Below, piece after piece: positions 27,001 through 33,738 of a stretch of DNA of 64,000 bases; the stretch's first letter is position 1; each line of letters begins with the position of its first letter. Under the pieces are notes generated by a model. That model did no database searches, was not told the origin of the DNA, and worked only from the letters and a program-made list of their open reading frames with translations. Source of the DNA: Synanceia verrucosa (lineage: Eukaryota > Chordata > Actinopteri > Perciformes > Synanceiidae); the NCBI GenBank assembly GCA_029721515.1, contig CM056550.1, positions 28,189,619-28,253,618 on the forward strand, read 5' to 3'. A program made the position numbers and the translations under genes.

Positions 27001-30000
27001 ATGGTTTGAGTAATGGATGTCGAAACGTAACGTGGCTAGGTGGAGATGGAGGAGATAAAGATATTAAGTTTCTCCAAAAGCTCTTAGTTCCATGATTATC
27101 TCAGTCTGATCTGAAGACCTGTCAGGTCATATTGATTGTAACGCCCCTCTGTTGCCGGCTTCTTTTTCAGTTGGCAGACCGAAGAAAGTCCACTCAGTGC
27201 CTAAGACTGGCAGCACGCCGACATCAGTAACAGACACAGTAACCAAAGGCAATACTTCCGTGTTGAGCTGGTCGGCGCCCAGGAAGAGGCCGCCAGTTGA
27301 CTTCTTCCTCTTCAATGGGACATCTCGCAAGACCCAGAGGAGGATACGAGAGCGAGACCTGGGGCTGTTCCATCGGCCCGCTTCCCACCTCCTCGCACCG
27401 CCGATGCCCATCAAAGGCATCTTCGGCTCACCCTTCGAAGGCGACTCTTTTAGCAGCATCGCCAACAGCTACTCCACCTTCAGAAGCGGCGGAGGCGTTC
27501 CACCCGGGCGACCGGTCGCCACGGTACCTTCAATGGGGCTCCGGGATTCCTCATCGTCCGCCTGCTCCTCGGCTGTCACCATGGCAACGGCAGCTGGAAG
27601 CAGAAAGCCAGTGAGCGAACGAGACAGGAAACAGTTCCTGGTGAAGCTGGACCATGAAGGAGTAACTTCTCCTAAAACAAAGAACAGCAAGGCCCTGCTT
27701 CGCCTTGGGGGGAGCGGAGGGAAAGGAAGCAAGAGCCTCGCCTCCGCTGGAGCGCCCATGCGATACATCCACCCTGCCCTGCTGGTGAAGGACGGCAAGA
27801 CGGGAGGAGGGGAAAGAGATGGTGCTGGTGCCCGTCCCGAGCCCATTGTAAAGGCTGCCCCACCTCTGAGGAAGGATCTGCTGTCAGTAGGTCTTGGAGT
27901 CCAAGGTGGGGATTACAGTCTGGACTGCCCCAGTGACTGTCCCAGCTCTTACTCTGAGCTGGATGAGGATGAGGATGAGGATGACAGTCGAGAAGGCGAA
28001 GCAACCAGAAGAAGTGCAGCAGACACGACCCACCGCAGTGGCAGCCGCTTCCTTTCCCGTCTCTCTCTCTGCTTCTCCTCTTCTTCCTCCTCCTCGTCCT
28101 CATCTGGCTCCATCTCCTCCTCCTCCCTCTGCTCCTCAGACAATGACTCTTCCTACTCCTCCGATGAAGAGACCTCATCTGTCCTGCTGCGCCGTGCGCT
28201 GCTCCAGCAGGACAAACACAAGCACAGGCAGGATATGGCCTCCGACCTCCTAAGCCCTGACCCTGCCACCTCCAGCTCCTCTCCCTCCACCCCGGCTCAC
28301 GGCTGCGTGGCCAAAGCCAACATGGCCGCCTCTGCGTCGAAGGCGAGGACTGACAGAACAGAAGACAGGAAGGAGTTCATGTCGAAAGGAAGCATGGTGG
28401 CTAACAGCAGCACAGCTAAGACCCATCAGAAGAGGAAAGAAGGGATTTCTAGCAGCCACCATCAGAGGCAAAGCAGTCCTGTGAGCCAGCGGCCGAAACC
28501 TGCAGCAGCCTCCAAGGACCCAACGACAGCTAAGAGGCAGCGGATGTCTTCACCTGAGCCTCTGCCGAACATGACCCCGCATCTGCCGGGACGCCAGCTC
28601 TGGAAGTGGTCCGGCAACCCCACACAGGTAGGACTGTATTCTAATGTGTTCCTCTTCTGTATCAAGATGCTTTTGAAGTTTTTTGTTTAGTAACTCTTCT
28701 TCTTTAAGCTGAACTTCAGAGCATCTTATAACTAAATCCCAGAGTTTTCACATCATCACCCATCATTACCTCGATCGCGTGATCACGTTTCAGGGCTGTT
28801 GTCTTAGGTATCAATAAAAATGCTGAGTCATGCCTTGATCACATACACTGATTGTAACTTTCAAAGGTCACCTCTCGCTGCAGTGCTCCCTTCGCCTCAT
28901 TGTTTGCACCCTTTACCTTCTGAATTTGCTATCCTGATTATTAAGTCACAATCCTGACATAACGGAACAAACCCGCCGTGCTGTTTGCTTTGTAAACTCG
29001 ATTGCATCTGTCGACTGAGATGTGGCGGCTTAAATAGAAGCTGAGGTGTGTGTGCCTCGACAAATGAAAAAGACAGCAGAAACACTGCAGTGCTGCGCTG
29101 TGGTTATGGTTACTGTGACCATGAGTTTCAGTTGTGTTGCAAACACTCCTTTAATCAGTGTGTTCTGATTGGTGTTCAGCATTAGCTATTTCTTGGCTCA
29201 GAAGATGGTTTAAAGCTTACCTTATGTTGGTAGACTGGGTTTAGCAAAACAAACAAAGTTAACTGATTTCTGAATTGAGTCTGGTGGTAAAATAAACCCT
29301 CCACACAGAATAAAATTGACTGTTTTTACTCTCTTTCTGCCGACAGAGGAGAGGTCTGAAGGGTAAAGCCCGCAAGCTTTTCTACAAGGCCATCGTGAGG
29401 GGCAAGGAGACGGTGCGTGTCGGGGACTGTGCGGTGTTCCTGTCACCTGGCCGGCCCCAGCTGCCCTACGTGGGCAGAGTGGAGAGCCTCTGGGAGTCAT
29501 GGAGCTCCAGCATGGTGGTCAGGGTCAAGTGGTTCTACCACCCGGAGGAGACCCGTCTGGGGAAGCGACACCGCGACGGCAAGGTAAAGGCCAGAGAGTG
29601 CAAGTGGAAATTTCTAAAACGGGAACGGTCAAAGTAACAGTCCATGACATTTTCATATAAATATATTACCTCTTTGCTTTTTATTCCCCTGTTCCCTCCT
29701 GATACGAATGGTTGAACATCCACTTAGTTCATGAAGCTGTTACCATTTCTCAGTCAAAGGTGGATTTTTCCCAGGAAAAGAAAATCTGAGGAAGGCATGT
29801 GTTTTGCATTTCTGGCAACAGTGCTAGTGGTTTGTTTGGAATAAATAGAAAAAGAGCCGGGTTGTTAGCATGAGCAGCAACATCCAGCGTGGTGAGCAAA
29901 CAGAAAAGATCACCACTTGCAGAAACTCAAAACCTGATTATAAGAAAGCTAAAAGACACAACAGATGGGTGGGAAGTGGAGAGCAAAAGCAGCACCAAAC

Positions 30001-30282
30001 AAAAGCAGCATTCTTACCACAACATTTCAATGGTTAAATATCTTGCTGATGCTCTTCCTGTCTCCCTCCCAGAATGCCTTGTATCAGTCGAGCCATGAGG
30101 ACGAGAATGACGTACAGACTATCTCCCATCGCTGCCAGGTGGTCAGCAGAGCTGAGTATGATCACCTGATGCATGATCGCAAGCCCGGCAGCACGGCGAA
30201 TGACCTGTTCTATCAGGCAGGAACCTACGAACCGACCACGGGCCAGCTGATCTGCGCCGACGGCATGGCCATCTTGTCGTAG
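2511..30282 (+). CDS. bahcc1: BAHCC1 orthologue, 26 exons, 5' end outside window
   Basis: Large nuclear chromatin protein. In mammals BAHCC1 binds H3K27me3 through its C-terminal BAH domain and works with co-repressors to silence genes (established knowledge). Exons join as 2511-2669, 6274-6384, 6667-8673, 9177-9288, 9830-10017, 10553-10693, 12072-12256, 12700-13084, 13926-14795, 17401-17561, 18095-18231, 18479-18583, 21053-21131, 21259-21445, 21539-21700, 22715-22885, 23100-23344, 24821-24986, 25199-25316, 25751-25826, 25942-26050, 26142-26258, 26334-26471, 27171-28627, 29347-29583, 30073-30282. All junctions are AG/GT and every phase agrees, giving 2,676 residues plus TAG. Human BAHCC1 is about 2,600 residues, so only a short N-terminus is missing. 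Conserved blocks (WFPHSHE, GEVRQPPVGIAVA, DRVEFARIHP, IEGERGNR, KWSGNPTQ, VKWFYHPEET) match BAHCC1 as I remember it rather than its relative TNRC18. Residue numbers in the exon entries count from the first complete codon here. Whether it is bahcc1a or bahcc1b is unresolved. Confidence 0.95.
2670..6273 (+). other. bahcc1: bahcc1 intron after exon 1
   Basis: A 3.6 kb intron. It contains a (CA)n array at 3262-3339, (CA)n at 4529-4550 and 5312-5344, a (GT)n array at 5869-5919, and a long pyrimidine-rich region at about 4800-5210 that gives spurious open frames. No coding exon was recognised. Confidence 0.8.
3262..3339 (+). repeat. (CA)n microsatellite
   Basis: An imperfect CA array with CG interruptions in its first half and a pure CA run at about 3305-3339. 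The spurious Thr-His and Val-Cys frames over it are not genes. Confidence 0.95.
6274..6384 (+). CDS. bahcc1: bahcc1 visible exon 2 (residues 53-89)
   Basis: A 111-nt symmetric phase 1-1 exon. The acceptor is ctctgacag|gg and the donor aaag|gtaggt. It encodes a conserved BAHCC1 block with YSGSLASPFLPMSPLDHHS and GLYGQHRFYETQK. Skipping it would keep the frame. Confidence 0.94.
6667..8673 (+). CDS. bahcc1: bahcc1 giant exon 3 (residues 90-758)
   Basis: A 2,007-nt exon, symmetric in phase 1 (acceptor ttccag|at, donor aaag|gtcaga). It encodes a largely disordered region rich in Ser, Pro, Gly and His. It opens with the conserved DHFYLRGLPPQPPLLS and includes GPTYVPSVGQLGDLA, QKVARIRHQQHSSHG, AMKNLMNYSSQQ and, near its end, GEVRQPPVGIAVAVAR. 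All are landmarks of BAHCC1. A His run (SHHHQ) and a Pro run at about 7349-7371 are low-complexity. Many shadow frames exist on both strands but none was kept. Confidence 0.95.
8674..9176 (+). other. bahcc1: bahcc1 intron after exon 3
   Basis: A 503-nt intron of mostly unique AT-rich sequence. The exon 3 frame stays open for only 13 more codons into it. Its 3' end (atgacaacttag) has a weak pyrimidine tract. Confidence 0.85.
9177..9288 (+). CDS. bahcc1: bahcc1 visible exon 4 (residues 759-795)
   Basis: A 112-nt exon, entered in phase 1 and left in phase 2 (tcag|gtagac). It encodes a charged, probably helical segment including GREAEERKRMTEEQLGLHHL. It lines up with the EAEEER...LGL region of mammalian BAHCC1. 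The acceptor acttag|gtgtg has a poor pyrimidine tract; it was chosen because only this junction joins both neighbouring frames. Confidence 0.88.
9289..9829 (+). other. bahcc1: bahcc1 intron after exon 4
   Basis: A 541-nt intron with a pyrimidine-rich middle (about 9380-9535) and an imperfect (GAT/GAC)n-like tract at about 9690-9800. The last 178 bases are open in frame with exon 5 (see findings). Confidence 0.85.
9830..10017 (+). CDS. bahcc1: bahcc1 visible exon 5 (residues 796-858)
   Basis: A 188-nt exon, phase 2 to phase 1. It carries the highly conserved KDRVEFARIHPSSSCHGDL block and the SPSLWMGHSYG block, both present in mammalian BAHCC1. The acceptor is ccatgacag|gg with a weak tract; the donor is tacg|gtgagt. 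Confidence 0.94.
10018..10552 (+). other. bahcc1: bahcc1 intron after exon 5
   Basis: A 535-nt AT-rich unique intron. No repeat, exon or RNA gene was recognised in it. Confidence 0.8.
10553..10693 (+). CDS. bahcc1: bahcc1 visible exon 6 (residues 859-905)
   Basis: A 141-nt symmetric phase 1-1 exon (acceptor attccag|gt, donor ctcg|gtacac). It encodes a Pro-rich segment with MSPGFPPGLPSPLQPVLG and PLVVLPTEPGPHHHL, matching the family's proline-rich stretch. A (CA)n array starts 24 bases past the donor. The exon can be skipped in frame. Confidence 0.93.
11036..11182 (+). repeat. (GT)n microsatellite with GC interruption
   Basis: About 38 GT units, then a GC run at about 11111-11121, then interrupted GT/GCGT repeats. 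Alternating purine-pyrimidine sequence of this type can adopt Z-DNA (established knowledge). Confidence 0.95.
11531..11641 (+). repeat. Compound (GT)n/(GCGT)n microsatellite
   Basis: A pure GT run is followed by GCGT units and a second GT run ending before ggggtattt. Confidence 0.94.
12072..12256 (+). CDS. bahcc1: bahcc1 visible exon 7 (residues 906-967)
   Basis: A 185-nt exon, phase 1 to phase 0. It encodes the conserved LWPPVYGGRGPPSHLQHH and FLRQQELYALQ blocks, then a Gln/His-rich helix-prone stretch (QHQQHQQRAIEHMQRH). Mammalian BAHCC1 has the same order with a longer Gln run. The acceptor is ctactccag|at and the donor acag|gtacaa. Confidence 0.94.
12257..12699 (+). other. bahcc1: bahcc1 intron after exon 7
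   Basis: A 443-nt AT-rich intron ending in ttccacttccacag. Nothing else was recognised. Confidence 0.85.
12700..13084 (+). CDS. bahcc1: bahcc1 visible exon 8 (residues 968-1095)
   Basis: A 385-nt exon, phase 0 to phase 1. It encodes a Ser/Pro-dominated disordered region. It begins RKHEEHTITIEDSPHESSPS, an acidic-serine patch that looks like a kinase target (inference), and continues with proline-rich sequence. The donor is ccag|gtgagt. Confidence 0.92.
13085..13925 (+). other. bahcc1: bahcc1 intron after exon 8
   Basis: An 841-nt intron with scattered GTGTG and CACAC runs (for example 13308-13331) and no recognisable exon. It ends in atgtttctttcag. Confidence 0.85.
13926..14795 (+). CDS. 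bahcc1: bahcc1 visible exon 9, acidic (residues 1096-1385)
   Basis: An 870-nt symmetric phase 1-1 exon. It starts with the conserved DLPPVYTYPLITMGYKAG and becomes strongly acidic, with long Glu/Asp runs at about 14341-14500. It ends in a folded-looking stretch with AAQLQGAYMWSLELLIAA and HGMEILGELAELEIQQRSRE. That tail is the well-conserved part; the acidic middle is low-complexity. The donor is gacg|gtcagt. Confidence 0.93.
15161..15219 (+). repeat. (CA)n microsatellite
   Basis: A nearly pure CA array of about 29 units with one CATA interruption. Confidence 0.95.
16477..16533 (+). repeat. (CT)n microsatellite
   Basis: A CT array interrupted by CG and AC units. Confidence 0.93.
17401..17561 (+). 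CDS. bahcc1: bahcc1 visible exon 10 (residues 1386-1439)
   Basis: A 161-nt exon, phase 1 to phase 0. It encodes LTFDLHSLATLAAARALEM, a Gly-rich linker, then a basic block with CPIRKRLNLRRKC and WTPRHEP. The basic block is strongly conserved in BAHCC1 and could aid nuclear localisation or nucleic-acid contact (inference). The acceptor is ccatgcag|gt and the donor gccg|gtgagg. Confidence 0.92.
17562..18094 (+). other. bahcc1: bahcc1 intron after exon 10, ending in a UG tract
   Basis: A 533-nt AT-rich intron whose last 75 bases are a TG microsatellite (18021-18088) running almost to the acceptor tatgtcag. There is no ordinary pyrimidine tract. Confidence 0.88.
18021..18088 (+). repeat. (TG)n microsatellite at exon 11 acceptor
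   Basis: TG array with CG interruptions that ends six bases before the AG of the exon 11 acceptor. In RNA it is a UG repeat on the sense strand of bahcc1. Confidence 0.95.
18095..18231 (+). CDS. bahcc1: bahcc1 visible exon 11, coiled coil (residues 1440-1484)
   Basis: A 137-nt exon, phase 0 to phase 2 (donor acca|gtgagt). It encodes VCPVKGSMETMGGEELAMR and then the coiled coil that gives the protein its name, with heptad-like LAELQRRYKEKQRELAKLQ. The length is not a multiple of three, so skipping it alone breaks the frame; skipping exons 11-13 together (321 nt) would not. Confidence 0.94.
18479..18583 (+). CDS. bahcc1: bahcc1 visible exon 12, AT-hook-like (residues 1485-1519)
   Basis: A 105-nt exon, phase 2-2 (acceptor ctctgcag|ga, donor tcag|gtcagt). 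It encodes a very basic segment with RRGPGRPRKRR, which has the GRP core of an AT hook, a motif for binding the minor groove of AT-rich DNA. It directly follows the coiled coil. Confidence 0.92.
18584..21052 (+). other. bahcc1: bahcc1 intron after exon 12
   Basis: A 2.5 kb intron, mostly unique sequence with short CA runs at about 18772-18815 and 19299-19320, a TCTC-rich patch at 20385-20432 and GA-rich at 20579-20605. No exon was recognised. It ends in tatattttccag. Confidence 0.8.
21053..21131 (+). CDS. bahcc1: bahcc1 visible exon 13 (residues 1520-1546)
   Basis: A 79-nt exon, phase 2 to phase 0. It encodes a short polar segment with IGLNSLEEKARKKMSNHGF. It is less conserved than its neighbours. 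It was accepted because both junctions are canonical (tttccag|aa, acag|gtcggt) and its phase is needed to link exons 12 and 14. Confidence 0.83.
21259..21445 (+). CDS. bahcc1: bahcc1 visible exon 14 (residues 1547-1608)
   Basis: A 187-nt exon, phase 0 to phase 1. It encodes a basic segment with HRGRPSTLSSRLARRVTQLK, a conserved block with another GRP core. The acceptor is gtctacag|at and the donor aaag|gtgggt. The ATG at the exon start is internal to the reading frame. Confidence 0.9.
21539..21700 (+). CDS. bahcc1: bahcc1 visible exon 15 (residues 1609-1662)
   Basis: A 162-nt symmetric phase 1-1 exon. It encodes DLPRDWTACQTEKRKRGRKP, giving a KRGRKPK patch that again resembles an AT hook, then a polar Ser/Glu tail. 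The acceptor is ccttcag|ac and the donor cgag|gtgagt. Confidence 0.9.
21701..22714 (+). other. bahcc1: bahcc1 intron after exon 15
   Basis: A 1.0 kb unique intron with a short GTGTG/CATG run at about 22376-22404. A local inverted repeat at 22404-22430 (TGCTCACATGCAG and CTGCATGTGAGCA) could form a hairpin. No exon was recognised. Confidence 0.82.
22715..22885 (+). CDS. bahcc1: bahcc1 visible exon 16 (residues 1663-1719)
   Basis: A 171-nt symmetric phase 1-1 exon. It begins EEEEDGSYDSEDGASNIKIS, an acidic patch followed by a Ser-rich stretch and a basic end (KARSKRPGPP). The acceptor is gttgcag|ag and the donor cccg|gtgaga. Confidence 0.9.
23100..23344 (+). CDS. bahcc1: bahcc1 visible exon 17 (residues 1720-1801)
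   Basis: A 245-nt exon, phase 1 to phase 0. It encodes a polar basic linker beginning GKCSVPSTDQRRASRRPG, poor in recognisable motifs. The acceptor is tccctcag|gc and the donor gaaag|gtgaat. A 195-aa frame on the opposite strand over exons 16-17 is a shadow. Confidence 0.88.
23345..24820 (+). other. bahcc1: bahcc1 intron after exon 17
   Basis: A 1.5 kb intron of unique sequence with no long repeat and no recognisable exon. It ends in tgtttcttcttcag. Confidence 0.82.
24821..24986 (+). CDS. bahcc1: bahcc1 visible exon 18, acidic (residues 1802-1856)
   Basis: A 166-nt exon, phase 0 to phase 1. It encodes AKGHAVSRLLQSFAADDGF, a conserved helical block, then an uninterrupted Glu run (24909-24938), then IKMIHLPPNMPCRIP. 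Mammalian BAHCC1 has the same helix plus acidic-run arrangement just before its Tudor-like module. Confidence 0.93.
25199..25316 (+). CDS. bahcc1: bahcc1 visible exon 19 (residues 1857-1895)
   Basis: A 118-nt exon, phase 1 to phase 2. It encodes VLSKEMLVDGLKILISKEDE and LLYAACVQTLDLPDM, the start of a conserved folded region leading into the Tudor-like module. The donor is gacat|gtaagg. Confidence 0.93.
25317..25750 (+). other. bahcc1: bahcc1 intron after exon 19
   Basis: A 434-nt unique AT-rich intron ending in tgttacctttcag. Nothing else was recognised. Confidence 0.85.
25751..25826 (+). CDS. bahcc1: bahcc1 visible exon 20 (residues 1896-1921)
   Basis: A 76-nt exon, phase 2 to phase 0. 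It encodes IFSVVIEGERGNRPRIYSLE followed by QLLQEA, almost identical to the mammalian sequence as I recall it. It is among the most conserved segments of the protein. Confidence 0.95.
25942..26050 (+). CDS. bahcc1: bahcc1 visible exon 21, Tudor-like part 1 (residues 1922-1957)
   Basis: A 109-nt exon, phase 0 to phase 1. It encodes VLDVRPQSEAILTEGTRVCA followed by YWSERSRCLYPGYVHRG. The aromatic-rich barrel strands (CAYW, CLYPGYV) are typical of a Tudor-like fold, which often reads methylated residues. The acceptor follows a long T run (25911-25939). Confidence 0.94.
26142..26258 (+). CDS. bahcc1: bahcc1 visible exon 22, Tudor-like part 2 (residues 1958-1996)
   Basis: A 117-nt symmetric phase 1-1 exon. 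It encodes an acidic Gly/Glu loop, then VMVEFDDGDRGRISLANIRL and LPPGYQIC. The VEFDDGD strand is the hallmark of the second half of Tudor-like domains in this family. The donor is tgct|gtgagt. Confidence 0.94.
26334..26471 (+). CDS. bahcc1: bahcc1 visible exon 23 (residues 1997-2042)
   Basis: A 138-nt symmetric phase 1-1 exon. It encodes CAEPSPALLISPGHRGRRSS and then a Lys/Glu/Thr-rich linker. The EPSPALL block after the Tudor-like module is conserved. The acceptor is ctgtcag|gt and the donor ccag|gtgagg. Confidence 0.92.
26472..27170 (+). other. bahcc1: bahcc1 intron after exon 23
   Basis: A 699-nt unique intron with no repeat or exon recognised. It ends in ggcttctttttcag. Confidence 0.85.
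27171..28627 (+). CDS. bahcc1: bahcc1 large exon 24, Ser-rich (residues 2043-2528)
   Basis: A 1,457-nt exon, phase 1 to phase 0. It opens VGRPKKVHSVPK, then SVLSWSAPRKRPPVDFFLFN, PIKGIFGSPFEGDSFSSIAN and FLVKLDHEGVTSPKTKNSKA, all family landmarks. An acidic cluster (ELDEDEDEDDSREGE) at about 27955-27999 is followed by a poly-Ser run at 28075-28135 and SLCSSDNDSSYSSDEETS. It ends RQLWKWSGNPTQ, which joins directly to the BAH exon. The donor is acacag|gtagga. Confidence 0.95.
28628..29346 (+). other. bahcc1: bahcc1 intron after exon 24
   Basis: A 719-nt unique intron with no repeat recognised. It ends in ctctttctgccgacag. Confidence 0.85.
29347..29583 (+). CDS. bahcc1: bahcc1 visible exon 25, BAH domain part 1 (residues 2529-2607)
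   Basis: A 237-nt phase 0-0 exon. It encodes LKGKARKLFYKAIVRGKETV, then GDCAVFLSPGRPQLPYVGRV and VVRVKWFYHPEET, the core of the BAH domain. The three aromatics reported as the H3K27me3 cage in mammalian BAHCC1 (Tyr of PYVGR, Trp and Tyr of KWFY, spaced +21 and +23) are all present. Histone reading is therefore probably conserved (inference). Confidence 0.96.
29584..30072 (+). other. bahcc1: bahcc1 last intron
   Basis: A 489-nt unique intron between the two BAH exons, ending in cctgtctccctcccag. Nothing else was recognised. Confidence 0.88.
30073..30282 (+). CDS. bahcc1: bahcc1 last coding exon, BAH part 2 and stop (residues 2608-2676)
   Basis: Starts in phase 0 after ctcccag and ends with TAG at 30280-30282. 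It encodes NALYQSSHEDENDVQTISHR and then the C-terminus with FYQAGTYEPTTGQLICADGM. This is the end of the BAH fold and the conserved family terminus (GTY.PTTG.L...DG..IL). Confidence 0.96.
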   Translation, partial: NALYQSSHEDENDVQTISHRCQVVSRAEYDHLMHDRKPGSTANDLFYQAGTYEPTTGQLICADGMAILS

Positions 30283-31147
30283 CACCGTGAGCTAGAGAGA
30301 AATCCAAATATTGCACCTGAGCTCTGGAGCTTCAGGGACGGTCCTTCAGAAACAGAGCTGCTGTTCGGAGGGGAAACCAAGACGATCGATCGGGCCCTTG
30401 TAAGAGAAGGCGCTCGCCCACTGGATAAAGCCCGACAGTACTGGCACTTAGAGGAGCCCCGTTTGTTCTGGGGGGAACAAGTCTGATCCACATCAGATTT
30501 AGCCTCTTTATAAGATGTGGAATGAAGCTCCCTGTCACAGCGAGAGTCGTCGGCCCTCCCTGTGGTTGGAATAACACAGTATCTTGTCACTGCAACAAAA
30601 GGACAGGAACCAAGGACGAGAGCACTTTGGAGTACAGTCGCTTGGATATGCTGTGGAGCGTCAGCCTTGGCTTTCTGAAACAAAGACTCGGAGAGCGAGT
30701 GGGGCTGTAGAGTGAGGAGAGGCTCACTGTAAACCACACTGGTTTGGAGGGTTTTAATGGTCTTATACTGGTAGTTTGACGACGACGCCGTGATTGGGTG
30801 ATCCCCCAACAGGACCAAAAAACACTGTAGTTCGGACTTGTGCAAGTGCGTGTGTGAGTGTTTGCAGAGCGGCTGCGATGACGACCCTATTTGGCATTTA
30901 ATGAGCTCTAAGTAAATAGTGCGTTGGCGTGCACACGTGTTCATCGAGCAGGGATGGCGTCATGACGCAGTCTGCTATGTCTCTCTGAATATTAATCTGT
31001 CCAATAGTTAACGTGCAGTTTTCAGTCCTCGCAACTGAGGATGATTTTCTTTACCTGTCAAGCCATACACGTCAATACCTCTCTCTCTCGCATCCTCCTA
31101 TTCTGGTGCGAAGACACATGTACAGGTGGTTGGGTTGTTTATTTGAG

Positions 31148-31148
<1 letters not shown>

Positions 31149-31204
<56 letters not shown>

Positions 31205-31226
31205 AGTATGTGTGTGTGTGTGTGCT
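31149..31226 (+). repeat. (GT)n microsatellite in the 3'UTR
   Basis: About 27 GT units, then gagagtat and a second short GT run. It is transcribed as a GU repeat if the 3'UTR call is right. Confidence 0.94.
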
Positions 31227-31255
31227 TGCGCTTTGTACAGCATCATAGGACTTGT

Positions 31256-31263
31256 TGTAAATA
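31256..31263 (+). promoter_or_regulatory. bahcc1: Candidate Pumilio response element
   Basis: TGTAAATA matches the consensus UGUANAUA bound by Pumilio proteins in 3'UTRs (established knowledge). It sits about 970 bases after the stop codon, just past the GU array. A chance match is possible. Confidence 0.45.
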
Positions 31264-32675
31264 GTATACATATATATTTGTTCTCGTTCTTTTGTTTTCT
31301 TTTGAAGAGAAGATTATTTTATTTAGATTTTTTAGGATGTGTGTGGGTGGGTTCAGGGGGGTTATGACAGAGGGAGGAGGCCGGGTTCGTACCTTCTCTC
31401 TCAATGCACTGAACAGGACCGGAGGTTTGGATTTTGGGGGTCAAACTGTACAACTGATGTGAAGACTTAGTGGTTGTAAGCCCTGCTTTAGGCAAAGGAC
31501 GAATATGTAGAAAGGTGTTTGGGAAATGTTTTTTATAAGGAAATCAGAAAAAAAGGCTCTTTTTAAAACGTGTCTAAATTCTTTTATTCGCTTTATTTTA
31601 CTCTGTTGGGTTTAAAATGTGCATTTTCTGTCGGGAGCTTTTTAACAAATACTGGAAAAAGAAACTGAGTTTCTGCTGTTCTCTGATCCTAAAAGAATCT
31701 AGTTCTTCTTTGTCTATTTTAGCCTGTATTCCTATATGAAATGTAGATATTTATCTGGCATCGAGAAGAAACATACCAAAGCACCTGTGAGTTTACGCTT
31801 CACCGCATTAGAGGAAAACAATTTTATGAAAAAAAAGAAAGACGTTCAATCAAATCTGAATCCGGGACCCCTGCAATCACCGAGGTATTTCAAGTAGAGT
31901 TCCTCTCGTCTCGCTCGCGTTCATCCAGCGTTGCTATGACAGCCTCCGAGAAACGTTGCAGCAACATTGTCTGCGTGCTGCCCAGCTGATGCACTTGAGG
32001 TCACTATGGCAACCAGAATGGCATCACGTGACTGTGAAGGACAATCAGAGCCAATCAATGGGACAATGTTGGGAGACAAAAAACACAACATAAGGATCAA
32101 ATCACAATTTATGCTTCTTGTCACTTTTATTCCTGCTTTGCCAAAAATGTCTGTGTGTGTGTGTGTTTTATGTTTGCTTGTTTTCCTCGTTTAAGTCTTA
32201 CTGTTTATGCAAGCCTGCGACGACTGACGTTGTCGGTGTATAGGATGTACAGGGGGGAAGAACATGATTGCCTTTTTTTTTCTTTTTCTTTCTTCAGGAC
32301 ATTGACTGACTTTTAACAACCATGTTGCTGTTACACTGCAAAGCAAAAGCTTTAAAAGGAATCTAATGTGAAACTCAATTTTAAAATATTACTTTTATGG
32401 GTCTTTAATTGATTTTTTTTCCTTCTTTTAAAAGCTGTATTTTCTTTAAGAAACACTGGATTCAGTTCTAACCATCCCGTTTTGACAGAAGCGACATTGA
32501 GGTTGTTTTTTTTTTTTTTTTAAGACCCACTGGAAAACTGCTTTGTACGGTCAAGATAGCCTACTAAAATATATTATGTAATTTCAGTCATTCTTTGGAA
32601 ATATGACTTAAATATTTCCCTGTGTACAAAAAGAAAAAAAATATTTATCTTAATTTTATTGCCTTTTTGTGTTTC

Positions 32676-32681
32676 ATTAAA
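32676..32681 (+). terminator. bahcc1: Poly(A) signal ATTAAA of bahcc1
   Basis: ATTAAA is the commonest variant poly(A) signal. It lies 16-25 bases before a plausible cleavage site (cacaaaaaaca) and is followed by a T/GT-rich element (about 32710-32745). No AATAAA was found closer to this position in the same composition context. Confidence 0.6.
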
Positions 32682-33691
32682 AAAAGATTCTTTCCACAAA
32701 AAACATATCTTGATTGTTTTCTTCCCTCTTTTCTGCTGGGTGTGAGTCCCTTGAATAATGCCTTGTGTTCATCAATAGCCATCATTTGTCTGCTGTAGGA
32801 AAAATGGACCGCAGAAGAAAGCTGGGGGGGGGGGTGCAGGAGAGGAGGAAGCAATTTGAAACTGTAGCTGTAGCCGATAGACGGGAGAGAATGGGGAGAG
32901 AAAGGGAAACTGTATCTCGCGGCATTTCATGAGAGAGACGGGATATAAAGTCTCCTCTGGCTGTACAGGTGGGTCAGGTATTCAGAATAATAAAAACGGA
33001 ACAAGACCATTAAAAGAACAAAGAGAAGGGATCAGCTTTCAGCCTGCAGAGATTCTCAAATCCCCACTTTGTGCATGGTGTGTGCGTACATACATGTGTG
33101 GGAATAGAATAAATGCACCTCACATGTGTTCAGTACCCACCAATATAAATCAGTCTGCATGCACCTCTATGGGTTTTCTGCTTGTATGTGTGTGTAATGT
33201 GAAGTCAAGATTATCCCCTGCAGGGTGTGAGGTTTCCGGGACAATGTACGCAAATTTATTGCATTTTATTTGAAACTTCCTGTGAAATATTCACACCTTA
33301 TTTTTTTTTTTTATTGCACCGTAAGCGGAGCCTTTGTGACGCGGCTTATTGCGACATAAAAAGTCTGGATGCCTGCATGCAGGCCTGCATGCTACCTTTG
33401 ACCTCGAATTACAGTGCAGACGCATCGTGGCAGCACTGCGAAGAAGGCGTCTGCACAGCAGCGTCGCCTTGAACGCCGGCCGTAAACTCTATTTTACTGA
33501 GCTGCCTTTATTTAATGTCAGCCCCTCCTCTAGTCTGCACTTTTATTCTTTTCAGCCACAGTATCTCTCACTCTGGTTTACTTGTCAATACAAGAAAAAG
33601 TTGACTGGCATTTTTTTTTCTTGAGTAACTGTGCTAATGGACCTTGGCCATAGTTTGAAATCATACACACATTCAGGCTCTTTGTCCAGTG

Positions 33692-33738
<47 letters not shown>

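Larger units (their letters stand above)
30283..32700 (+). other. bahcc1: bahcc1 3' untranslated region
   Basis: About 2.4 kb from the TAG to a likely cleavage site near 32697-32705. It contains a GT array (31149-31226), a Pumilio-like site, several T- and A-rich stretches typical of a regulated 3'UTR (31540-32640), and an ATTAAA signal. The end is inferred from the signal and the T/GT-rich sequence that follows; no transcript evidence was available. Confidence 0.75.
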
